From assembly GCA_902546615.1 (NCBI GenBank), contig CACCKE010000001.1, positions 78,409-142,408 on the forward strand: a DNA stretch of 64,000 bases. Direction: 5' to 3'. Position numbers and translations under genes: made by a program. The notes beneath the pieces were generated by a model. The model was not told the DNA's origin. It made no database searches and saw only the letters and a list, made by a program, of their open reading frames with translations. Below are positions 37,229 through 45,541 of the stretch, one piece after another; position 1 is the first letter of the stretch; every line of letters starts with the position of its first letter. Source of the stretch: an uncultured Pelagibacteraceae bacterium (lineage in GTDB: Bacteria; Pseudomonadota; Alphaproteobacteria; Pelagibacterales; AG-422-B15).

Positions 37229-38245
37229 ATGAAAGCAATTGTTTGTAAAGAATTTGGCCCACCAAGCTCCCTAGTTTACGAAGATGTTGAGTTACCTGAA
37301 CTTAAAAAAAGTCAAATACAGATAGATGTGCACTCTGCTGGAGTCAATTTTCCAGACACTTTAATTATTCAAGACAAATATCAAGTTAAACCTCCTCTAC
37401 CTTTTTCGCCAGGTGGTGAAATCTCAGGAGTCATTAGTGCGACAGGTGAAAGCGTTTCTGATTGGAAAGTTGGTGATGAGGTAGTTGCGATGATAGGCTT
37501 TGGTGGTTTTAGGGAACAAGTAATAACAAGTCCATCCAATATATTCCGGAAACCAAGCAACATGGATTTTACCACTGCTTCATGTTTTACACTAACTTAC
37601 GGAACATCTCACTATGCTCTAAAAAATCGTGGTCAACTTAAGGAGGGTGAAAATTTACTAGTCCTAGGAGCTGCAGGTGGCGTTGGTATATCAGCTGTTG
37701 AAATTGGAAAAGCAATGGGTGCCAGAGTAATTGCTGGTGCATCTTCTGATGAAAAATTAGAAGTATGCAAAGAGTATGGAGCTGACGAAGTAATTAATTA
37801 TGGAAAGTACGATTTAACCAATCGAGATGATGTGAAAGAATTTAGAGCAGAAATTTCTAAAGCAACGGGTGGTAAAGGGCCAGATGTAATTTATGACCCA
37901 GTTGGAGCAGATTTCACTGAGCCCGCTTTACGAAGTATTGCATGGAATGGACGCTTCTTAGTTATAGGCTGGGCAGCTGGTTATATTCCAAAAATACCAA
38001 TGAACTTATACTTAATCAAAGGCTGTTCCGCTGTTGGTGTATTTTGGGGTCAATTTACAGCTTTAGAGCCACAAGAGCATCTAGCCAACATGAACCAACT
38101 GACTGGCTGGTACGAAGAAGGTAAATTAAAGGCGCCTGTCACAGAAATTCTACCGCTTGAAAAAGGCCAACAGGCCCTTGAAACAATTCTTGCAAGAAAA
38201 GTGACTGGCAAGATTGCACTAACAACTTCTTTTTATAAATCCTAA
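37229..38245 (+). CDS. Zinc-less MDR family NADPH:quinone oxidoreductase-like protein
   Basis: HSAGVNFPDTLIIQDKYQVKPPLPFSPGGEISG, LVLGAAGGVGISAVEIGKAMGA, DVIYDPVGADF. Confidence 0.92.
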   Translation: MKAIVCKEFGPPSSLVYEDVELPELKKSQIQIDVHSAGVNFPDTLIIQDKYQVKPPLPFSPGGEISGVISATGESVSDWKVGDEVVAMIGFGGFREQVITSPSNIFRKPSNMDFTTASCFTLTYGTSHYALKNRGQLKEGENLLVLGAAGGVGISAVEIGKAMGARVIAGASSDEKLEVCKEYGADEVINYGKYDLTNRDDVKEFRAEISKATGGKGPDVIYDPVGADFTEPALRSIAWNGRFLVIGWAAGYIPKIPMNLYLIKGCSAVGVFWGQFTALEPQEHLANMNQLTGWYEEGKLKAPVTEILPLEKGQQALETILARKVTGKIALTTSFYKS

Positions 38246-38249
38246 TAAT

Positions 38250-38537
38250 TTACTTACTTTTCTGGTTCATTTCTCGAGCCATATCTAAGTCCAGACTTGT
38301 CACTCCACCAGCATCGTGAGTTGATAAAGTAACTTCGACAGTACTGTAGACATTAAACCATTCCGGATGATGATCTTTCTTTTCCGCATAGATTGCCATT
38401 GATGTCATCCAACCAAAAGCTTCTTGAAAGTTACTAAACTTAAATGTTTTAGTAATTGCACTTCGCCCTTTGACCATCTTCCAACCAGACAATCTTTTTA
38501 ATTTTTTAGTAAGTTCAGCTTTAGAGATTTTTTTCAT
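38250..38537 (-). CDS. 4a-hydroxytetrahydrobiopterin dehydratase
   Basis: FSNFQEAFGWMTSMAIYAEKKDHHPEWFNVYSTVEVTLSTHDAGGVTSLDLDMA. Confidence 0.95.
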   Translation of the reverse strand: MKKISKAELTKKLKRLSGWKMVKGRSAITKTFKFSNFQEAFGWMTSMAIYAEKKDHHPEWFNVYSTVEVTLSTHDAGGVTSLDLDMAREMNQKSK

Positions 38538-39592
38538 TATGGCGCTGGATTTGGAATTTCTTTATGAATACCTCTTATTTCATTCATAATTTCCTTCGTT
38601 ATATCAAGATCAACACTCTCTATACAGGTTTTTAATTGTTCCATTGTAGTCGCTCCAATAATTGTAGATGTAACAAAGGGTTGAATATTACAAAATTGAA
38701 TAGCTAGTTGCGCAGGGTCAATTTCGTATTTTTTTGCAAGATTTACATACATTTCAATTGCCTGCTGTGTCTTATCTCCTTTATATCTCATCATTAAAGG
38801 ACCGTCGCCAAACAGAGCAAGTCTTGAACCTTGAGGCATCTGTCCACCTAAATATTTTCCAGTTAATGTTCCTTGTGCTAAAGGCGAGTAAGCAAGCAAG
38901 CCTACTTGTTCATGCATTGCTACTTCAGATAAACCAATTTCAAAACCTCTGTTGACTAAATTATAAGCATTTTGAATTGATGCCACGCGTGGTAGTGATT
39001 TAGTTTCAGCAAGCTCTAAATATTTCATTGTACCCCACGGCGTTTCATTAGATAAACCAATTTGCCTAACTTTACCTTGCTTAACTAATTCACCAAGAGC
39101 CTCAAGAGTTTCCTCCAAAGGAATGGAGTCTGATGTATCCATATGTTTGTACTCAAGCCTTCCTGAAAATGCACCAAAAGGTCTATCAGGCCAATGAACT
39201 TGGTAGAGATCAATGTAATCTGTTTGTAGTCTTTTAAGACTTTGCTCAACTGCATAGAAAACATGTTCTTTAGATAATCTTGGTATTTCTTCATTTTCTC
39301 GAAGCCATGACATTCCAGAACGACCAGCCACTTTAGTTGCAAGTATCACCTTGTCTCTGTTGCCTCTCGCTTTGAACCAAGTACCAATATATTTTTCTGT
39401 TAAACCCTGTGTTTCAGCTTTTGTAGGAACAGCATATATTTCAGCAGTATCTATAAAATTGACTTCGTGGTCTAAGGAGTAATCCAACTGATCGTGAGCA
39501 TCAGCCTCGGTATTCTGTTCTCCCCAGGTCATTGTACCCAAGCATATCAAGCTTACGTCAATATCTGATCTACCTAATTTTCTGTATTCCAT
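38537..39592 (-). CDS. Aldo/keto reductase (Tas-like)
   Basis: YRKLGRSDIDVSLICLGTMTWGEQNTEADAHDQLDYSLDHEVNFIDTAEIYAVP, YQVHWPDR. Confidence 0.95.
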   Translation of the reverse strand: MEYRKLGRSDIDVSLICLGTMTWGEQNTEADAHDQLDYSLDHEVNFIDTAEIYAVPTKAETQGLTEKYIGTWFKARGNRDKVILATKVAGRSGMSWLRENEEIPRLSKEHVFYAVEQSLKRLQTDYIDLYQVHWPDRPFGAFSGRLEYKHMDTSDSIPLEETLEALGELVKQGKVRQIGLSNETPWGTMKYLELAETKSLPRVASIQNAYNLVNRGFEIGLSEVAMHEQVGLLAYSPLAQGTLTGKYLGGQMPQGSRLALFGDGPLMMRYKGDKTQQAIEMYVNLAKKYEIDPAQLAIQFCNIQPFVTSTIIGATTMEQLKTCIESVDLDITKEIMNEIRGIHKEIPNPAP

Positions 39593-40602
39593 TATTTTGT
39601 AATCAGTCCAAGTTCTTCAAATTGTTTTACAGTTTGGATGATTGCCTCATCTGCACTTTCGAAATTAAACTTTAAAATATTTTTAGCATTTTCGGAATTA
39701 GTAAATTTTGTTTTACCAACAAAGCCCGATATTGCCCCAGCTTCTTTACTAAATAAACCTAGAACTTTCATTAAGATATTTGGAGCCTCGATTGAGGGGG
39801 CTTTTTTATAACCGTGTTCTCTTAAAAGCTTATTCATATCGGATAGCCACATACATTTTTCCGCTAGTATGAATCTTTTTCCACTTGCATCTGGATGTAT
39901 CATCGCTTCAATGTGTGCTCTTGCTGTATCTTTAACAGTAACCCATCCAAAATGAACTTTTGGCACAACAGGGTAGGAACCGTCCAACATTCTTTGAATA
40001 AATACATTTGAAGTTCCAACATCATCAGATAACGATGGACCTATAACTAAAGTAGGGTTTATTGCAACGGCTTCTATTTTTTTATCGTCACTAAGACTGT
40101 TCAAGTAAGACCACATCTCCTTTTCGGCAATTGCCTTACTTTTGTTGTATGCTCCAATATTTTGACTTGGATCAGTCCAATGACTTTCGTCATATATTTT
40201 TTCTTCATTCCCATAGCCCACAGCTGAGAATGAAGAAGTCATAACAAATCTTTTAATCTTGTTCTTAATCGAGCTTTTAAGCGCCCTTAAAAGACCCTCC
40301 TTAGCCGGCTGGATGATTTCATTTTCATCATCAGGTGCCTTGTCGGTTAGTGGAGATGCAATGTGCAATACATATGTACACCCATTAACCGCCTCATCCC
40401 ATCCTTCATCCTTCAGTAGGTCTAATTTACAAAAATCTAAATTATTTTTTGCATCAACTTCTTTTGCTATTGCCTGCCTTACTTCTGCTTCACGATTTTC
40501 AGAACGTAAAGACGTTCTAACTGAGTACCCTTTTTTTAGTAATTCAGCTATGCAATGCTGAGCAATGTAACCTGATCCACCAGTAACAAGAACTTTTTCC
40601 AT
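39592..40602 (-). CDS. NAD-dependent epimerase/dehydratase (dihydroflavonol reductase-like SDR), paralogue A
   Basis: MEKVLVTGGSGYIAQHCIAELLKKGYSVRTSLRS; YNKSKAIAEKEMW. Confidence 0.9.
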   Translation of the reverse strand: MEKVLVTGGSGYIAQHCIAELLKKGYSVRTSLRSENREAEVRQAIAKEVDAKNNLDFCKLDLLKDEGWDEAVNGCTYVLHIASPLTDKAPDDENEIIQPAKEGLLRALKSSIKNKIKRFVMTSSFSAVGYGNEEKIYDESHWTDPSQNIGAYNKSKAIAEKEMWSYLNSLSDDKKIEAVAINPTLVIGPSLSDDVGTSNVFIQRMLDGSYPVVPKVHFGWVTVKDTARAHIEAMIHPDASGKRFILAEKCMWLSDMNKLLREHGYKKAPSIEAPNILMKVLGLFSKEAGAISGFVGKTKFTNSENAKNILKFNFESADEAIIQTVKQFEELGLITK

Positions 40603-40610
40603 ATATTATT

Positions 40611-41618
40611 CTATTTTCCAAGTATCTTACCCATGGATTGTGCCATGTCACTTATTGTTTTTTCAATTGCTGTAGGTTTCCAGTTAAAAATAGAAACTGT
40701 TGAGCTGTTATCAGTTTGATAACTGCCTCTTTTGATATTTTTTAAAATACCTTTCATTTGTAAACTGAATAATGCAAAAAATCTTAATAAAAAGGTTGGC
40801 ATAACTTTAGTTGAAACCTTTTCAAAGCCGCTATCTTTTACAATCTTTGCAATTTTTGTAATATGATAATCATTTGTTGAAGTTGTGAGTATTCTTTTAC
40901 CATCGCTGGCTTCTGATTTAAGAGCCTTCACATGCAACATTGCTGTATCTCTTACGTCAGATATATGCATATATACATCTGGTAACGCAGGAATTTTTCC
41001 AAGTATCAGTCGAGCCATAAAACTAGCAGACGCACCCATGGTATCATCACTTAATAGTGGGCCCATGACAAAACCTGGATGAATAGTTGTCATTTTCAGA
41101 TCTTTATTTTCTGGTGAATTTATAAATTCCCATGCAGCTTTTTCAGCAAAAGTTTTACTTTTATTATATGCACCGACATCTTTATCTGTATTGGTCCAAT
41201 CATTACTGCTACAAATTTTTTGATTATGTCCGTAGGCAATAGCAACAATTGATGATGTAAGAACAATTTTTTTTATACCAGCTTTTTTTGCGGCTTTAAG
41301 GGCTCTCATAGTTCCCTCTGTTGCTGGCTTTATGAGCTCATTTTCATTTTTTGGTTCTCCAACTATGAACGGCGAAGCTAAATGTATCATATAATCACAT
41401 TCAGACGCACAACTGTCCCAACCTTCATCAGACATTAGATCAAGTTTACAAAATTCTAGATTGTTGTCTGGCATTTCCTTTTTTATTGCTTCTCGTACCT
41501 CATCCTCTCTATTCATACTTCTTAGAGAACCTCTGACTGCATATCCATTTTTCAATAATTCAGTAATACAGTGTAGTGCTATGTAACCTGATGCTCCTGT
41601 GACTAAAACCTTCTCCAC
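40611..41618 (-). CDS. NAD-dependent epimerase/dehydratase (dihydroflavonol reductase-like SDR), paralogue B
   Basis: MEKVLVTGASGYIALHCITELLKNGYAVRGSLRS; YNKSKTFAEKAAW. Confidence 0.9.
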   Translation of the reverse strand: MEKVLVTGASGYIALHCITELLKNGYAVRGSLRSMNREDEVREAIKKEMPDNNLEFCKLDLMSDEGWDSCASECDYMIHLASPFIVGEPKNENELIKPATEGTMRALKAAKKAGIKKIVLTSSIVAIAYGHNQKICSSNDWTNTDKDVGAYNKSKTFAEKAAWEFINSPENKDLKMTTIHPGFVMGPLLSDDTMGASASFMARLILGKIPALPDVYMHISDVRDTAMLHVKALKSEASDGKRILTTSTNDYHITKIAKIVKDSGFEKVSTKVMPTFLLRFFALFSLQMKGILKNIKRGSYQTDNSSTVSIFNWKPTAIEKTISDMAQSMGKILGK

Positions 41619-41738
41619 TTAAACCTCTAAGTATCTGTATTAATTTAATAAAATCTTGATAAATAATTACTTGTATTGATTACCTTTATAATTATGTATT
41701 AAAATACATATAACAATTTTTACAAGAGGTTTTTAAAT

Positions 41739-42473
41739 ATGGATTATCAAACTAGAGCTCAATCAACGCCAGCAATCGACGAAGGCTTAAGGAATTACAT
41801 GATGAGTGTTTATAATTATATGGCGTCTGGTTTGGCCTTAACTGGTTTGGTTGCATATATGTTATTTCAAGCAACTGCAGTAATGGGTCCAACAGGAGAA
41901 ATTGTTGGTCTGACTAACTTAGGTATTACACTTTATACAGGACCAATGATGTGGGTAGTTGCATTAGCACCTCTTGGTATAGTTATGTACATGAGTTTTG
42001 GAATAAGAGGAATGTCCGCATCCCGAGCTCAGACAATGTTCTGGGTATTTGCATTTTTAATGGGTTTATCACTCTCAACAATCTTTTTAACATATACAGG
42101 TGCGAGTATAGCACGGGTGTTCTTTATAACTGCAAGTACATTTGGCGCAATGAGCATATATGGTTATACAACAAAAAGAGATCTAACTAATTTTGGATCG
42201 TTTTTATTTATGGGACTGATTGGAATTATAATAGCATCAATTGTAAATATATTTATGCAATCACCCGCACTATATTATGGTATATCTATTCTAGGTGTTT
42301 TAATTTTTGTTGGTTTGACAGCTTACGATACACAAAAGATCAAAAATATGTACATGGCATATGATAGCGGAGAAGTTGCTGCTAAAAAAGCCATCATGGG
42401 CGCATTAACACTTTATCTTGATTTTATAAATCTATTTATAATGTTACTAAGACTTTTTGGTCAAAGAAGATAA
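41739..42473 (+). CDS. Bax inhibitor-1/YccA family membrane protein
   Basis: GLRNYMMSVYNYMASGLALTGLVAY, GYTTKRDLTNFGSFLFMGLIGIIIASIVN, LTAYDTQKIKNMY, ALTLYLDFINLFIMLLRLFGQRR. Confidence 0.95.
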   Translation: MDYQTRAQSTPAIDEGLRNYMMSVYNYMASGLALTGLVAYMLFQATAVMGPTGEIVGLTNLGITLYTGPMMWVVALAPLGIVMYMSFGIRGMSASRAQTMFWVFAFLMGLSLSTIFLTYTGASIARVFFITASTFGAMSIYGYTTKRDLTNFGSFLFMGLIGIIIASIVNIFMQSPALYYGISILGVLIFVGLTAYDTQKIKNMYMAYDSGEVAAKKAIMGALTLYLDFINLFIMLLRLFGQRR

Positions 42474-42475
42474 AA

Positions 42476-42829
42476 TCAGGCTATACGTTTTACAGAAACT
42501 TTAAGATATTTTGTAATATCTGATAGATATTCACTTTCTTTAATTTTTTTATTATTAAAATCGATTAATGTGAATGTTACATGCTTTCCTTTGTTTTTAT
42601 TTTTAATTATTCTTAAAAAAGCATTTTCGAAAGTACTGCGATAAATTGAAAAAACTGCATTGTATTTTCCATGATCTATTGCATAGTCTTTCCAATGTCC
42701 TTGACTAACTTTTTGAGCATAAACAGAAAGTATGAGATTAAGTTCAGTTTTATGAAAGCTAGTAAACTTGTTTTTTGATCGATTAGAGCTCTTATAGGAT
42801 AAATTAGGACTAATGTAGTGTACTGTCAT
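42476..42829 (-). CDS. DUF2794 family protein
   Basis: FHKTELNLILSVYAQKVSQGHWKDYAIDHGKYNAVFSIYRS, typical DUF2794 core. Confidence 0.85.
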   Translation of the reverse strand: MTVHYISPNLSYKSSNRSKNKFTSFHKTELNLILSVYAQKVSQGHWKDYAIDHGKYNAVFSIYRSTFENAFLRIIKNKNKGKHVTFTLIDFNNKKIKESEYLSDITKYLKVSVKRIA

Positions 42830-42958
42830 TGTTATCTCATGTTACCTTGAAAAATGTAAAAAAAACAACGAAAATAGGGAAAAATTTCACGATAACATCA
42901 TCTAAATCGCCTTGAATTTCGATGAATAATTCCAATATAGTTTCTGAGAATAAAAATT

Positions 42959-44842
42959 ATGCCTAAATCGGAAAAATTAGAGTTTCAAACAGAAGTCAGT
43001 CAATTACTCAAATTGATGATAAATTCTGTTTATTCAGAAAAAGAAGTGTTTGTAAGGGAGCTTGTATCCAATGCTTCTGATGCATGTGATAAATTAAGAT
43101 ACCTATCAAATACAAAAGAAAAACTCATAAAGGATGATCCTAATTTCAAAATTCAGATCACTATTGATAAAAAAAATAATCTAATCACAATTTCCGATAA
43201 CGGAATTGGAATGAATAAAAAGGATCTTGTTTCTAACCTTGGAACAATCGCACGCTCTGGTACTGCACATTTTTTAAAAGAACTGTCTGAATCTAAAACA
43301 AAAGACCTTTCACTCATTGGTCAATTTGGTGTCGGTTTTTATTCTGCTTTTATGGTTGCTTCACAAACTAAAGTTACTACACGCAAAGCTGGAGAAAATA
43401 AACTTTGGATCTGGACTTCTGATGGAGAAAGCAGCTTCACCATTGAGGAGAGTGAAGACTCAAATCTTCTAGTATCGAATAGAGGAACCTCGATAGAACT
43501 TACTTTAACGAAGGAGTCTAAAGAGTATTTAGACAAAAATAGAATTGAAAATATAATTAAAAGATATTCAGATCATATAAGTATTCCAATTTATGTGAGT
43601 GATGGTTCTGAAAAAAAAGATGAAATAATTGATTCTATTAATTCTGCGTCAGCTATTTGGACGCGACCTAAAAATAAAATTACTGAGGAACAATATAAAG
43701 AGTTCTATAATCACGCAGGACAGATGTTCGATGATCCTTGGATGACGTCTCATTATAAGGCTGAAGGAAAAATTGAATATACTGTGTTAAATTTTATTCC
43801 ATCAACTAAACCTTTTGATCTTTATGATCCAGCAAGAGAAAACAGGCTTAAACTTTATGTTAAAAGAGTATTTATCACAGACAATTGTCCAGAACTTATT
43901 CCTCCTTATCTTCGTTTCCTAAGAGGTATCATCGACTCGGAAGATCTTCCATTAAACATAAGTCGCGAAATGCTTCAAAACAACCCAGTCGTTACGAAAA
44001 TAAGATCATCTCTAGTTAAAAGAACAATTTCTGATCTCAAAAAAAAGATTGATAAAGACAGGGAGTCGTATGAAAAATTCTGGGAAAATTTTGGTCCAGT
44101 ACTAAAAGAGGGAATTTATGAAGACTTTGAGAGAAAAGATTCAATTCTAGAAATATCATTATTTAAGAATTCAAAATCAAAAAAACTCATCACATTAAAT
44201 GAATACATAGAGTCAATGGGTAAAAAACAAAAGGATATTTACTTTATGACTGGTGATAGTTATGAAAATATAATTAATAATCCAAGTTTAGAGGGCTATA
44301 AGTCAAGAGATATTAATGTGCTTATATTGGATGACCCTGTAGACAGTTTTTGGACTTCATCAACCTCATCATATCAAGAGAAGAGTTTTAAATCTGTTAC
44401 AAGGGGAATGGATGACCTGAATAAAATTGATGGAGAAAAAAAAGATGATAAAAATGAAAAATCTGTTGAGCCGCTGATTAATCTACTAAAAGAAAAATTA
44501 AAGGAAAAAGTTAAAGACGTTAGAGTGTCCTCAAGACTTACAGATAGCCCTGTATGTCTTGTAAGTGATGAAGGCGCAATGGATCCTCAGCTTGAAAAAA
44601 TACTTCAGCAGCACAATCAGCTCAATCAGGGTCTTTCCCTTAAAGTTTTGGAAATCAATCCTCAACATAAGCTCATAAAAAAACTTGCTAAAATGAGTAA
44701 AGATAAAGCATCAATTAGTGATGTTGAGAATATTTCAATTTTACTTTATGAACAATCTAAGATTCTTGATGGTGAAAAGCCATCAGATCCTGTTGAATTT
44801 TCAAAAAAACTTATTGAAACCATCACTACATCGATAAATTAA
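42959..44842 (+). CDS. htpG: Molecular chaperone HtpG (Hsp90)
   Basis: FQTEVSQLLKLMINSVYSEKEVFVRELVSNASDACDKLR, SDNGIGMNKKDL, GQFGVGFYSAFMVA, EDLPLNISREMLQ. Confidence 0.98.
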   Translation: MPKSEKLEFQTEVSQLLKLMINSVYSEKEVFVRELVSNASDACDKLRYLSNTKEKLIKDDPNFKIQITIDKKNNLITISDNGIGMNKKDLVSNLGTIARSGTAHFLKELSESKTKDLSLIGQFGVGFYSAFMVASQTKVTTRKAGENKLWIWTSDGESSFTIEESEDSNLLVSNRGTSIELTLTKESKEYLDKNRIENIIKRYSDHISIPIYVSDGSEKKDEIIDSINSASAIWTRPKNKITEEQYKEFYNHAGQMFDDPWMTSHYKAEGKIEYTVLNFIPSTKPFDLYDPARENRLKLYVKRVFITDNCPELIPPYLRFLRGIIDSEDLPLNISREMLQNNPVVTKIRSSLVKRTISDLKKKIDKDRESYEKFWENFGPVLKEGIYEDFERKDSILEISLFKNSKSKKLITLNEYIESMGKKQKDIYFMTGDSYENIINNPSLEGYKSRDINVLILDDPVDSFWTSSTSSYQEKSFKSVTRGMDDLNKIDGEKKDDKNEKSVEPLINLLKEKLKEKVKDVRVSSRLTDSPVCLVSDEGAMDPQLEKILQQHNQLNQGLSLKVLEINPQHKLIKKLAKMSKDKASISDVENISILLYEQSKILDGEKPSDPVEFSKKLIETITTSIN

Positions 44843-44912
44843 TTCTAAAATTAAGACTCCAATACTATAAAATTCTGTTTATAATCCTAATAAAAATTTT
44901 GTGAGGTATATA

Positions 44913-45539
44913 ATGAAAACACTTATTAGTTCTTTCTTTGCTGGCCTGTTTGCTGCATTCATAACTTTTAGCGCAAATTCGGCTGAATTAAACGAAATAG
45001 AAATTTATGAAGGCAAAATCAAGGGCGCATATAGTGTTACAAACTTGCCTCTTCTTCCAGGAAACTGGAAAGTTGACGACCTAGAAAAATCAGGAAGCAT
45101 TAATTCTGGTAATTTTTACGTCTACGCAACTATGATTCCAGCTGCAGCTGACGATGCAACGCGAAGATATAATGATATTATTTTCTATGCAATCCTTGGA
45201 TCAAAGTCTGAAGAAACCTCTTATAGAAAAACTTTTTATGGCTGTGAGGGTGGGTTCTACTCTTTAGAAGGCTCAATAATAAAAATTGAATCTCGCGGTT
45301 CAGGAAATTTTGAAGAATATTGCAATGTGCATCAAACTGAATTTCAATCATTTAATTATTTCTTCACGGATTGTTCTGATGTTTGTGTCGAGGTTGGTAT
45401 TAATTTAGATACTAATAAATATAAAACTGATCGTAAAAGTTTTGAGGAAATCACTGAATTGCTCTCAGAAAATGTTAGAAAAATTGTAAGATCTGGTAAT
45501 GGATCTCTTGATTTTCTTAATGATTACAGAACAAATTAA
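44913..45539 (+). CDS. Hypothetical secreted protein
   Basis: Signal peptide (MKTLISSFFAGLFAAFITFSANSA); start moved to ATG 44913 with GTGAGGT just upstream as a possible SD. Confidence 0.7.
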   Translation: MKTLISSFFAGLFAAFITFSANSAELNEIEIYEGKIKGAYSVTNLPLLPGNWKVDDLEKSGSINSGNFYVYATMIPAAADDATRRYNDIIFYAILGSKSEETSYRKTFYGCEGGFYSLEGSIIKIESRGSGNFEEYCNVHQTEFQSFNYFFTDCSDVCVEVGINLDTNKYKTDRKSFEEITELLSENVRKIVRSGNGSLDFLNDYRTN

Positions 45540-45541
45540 TA

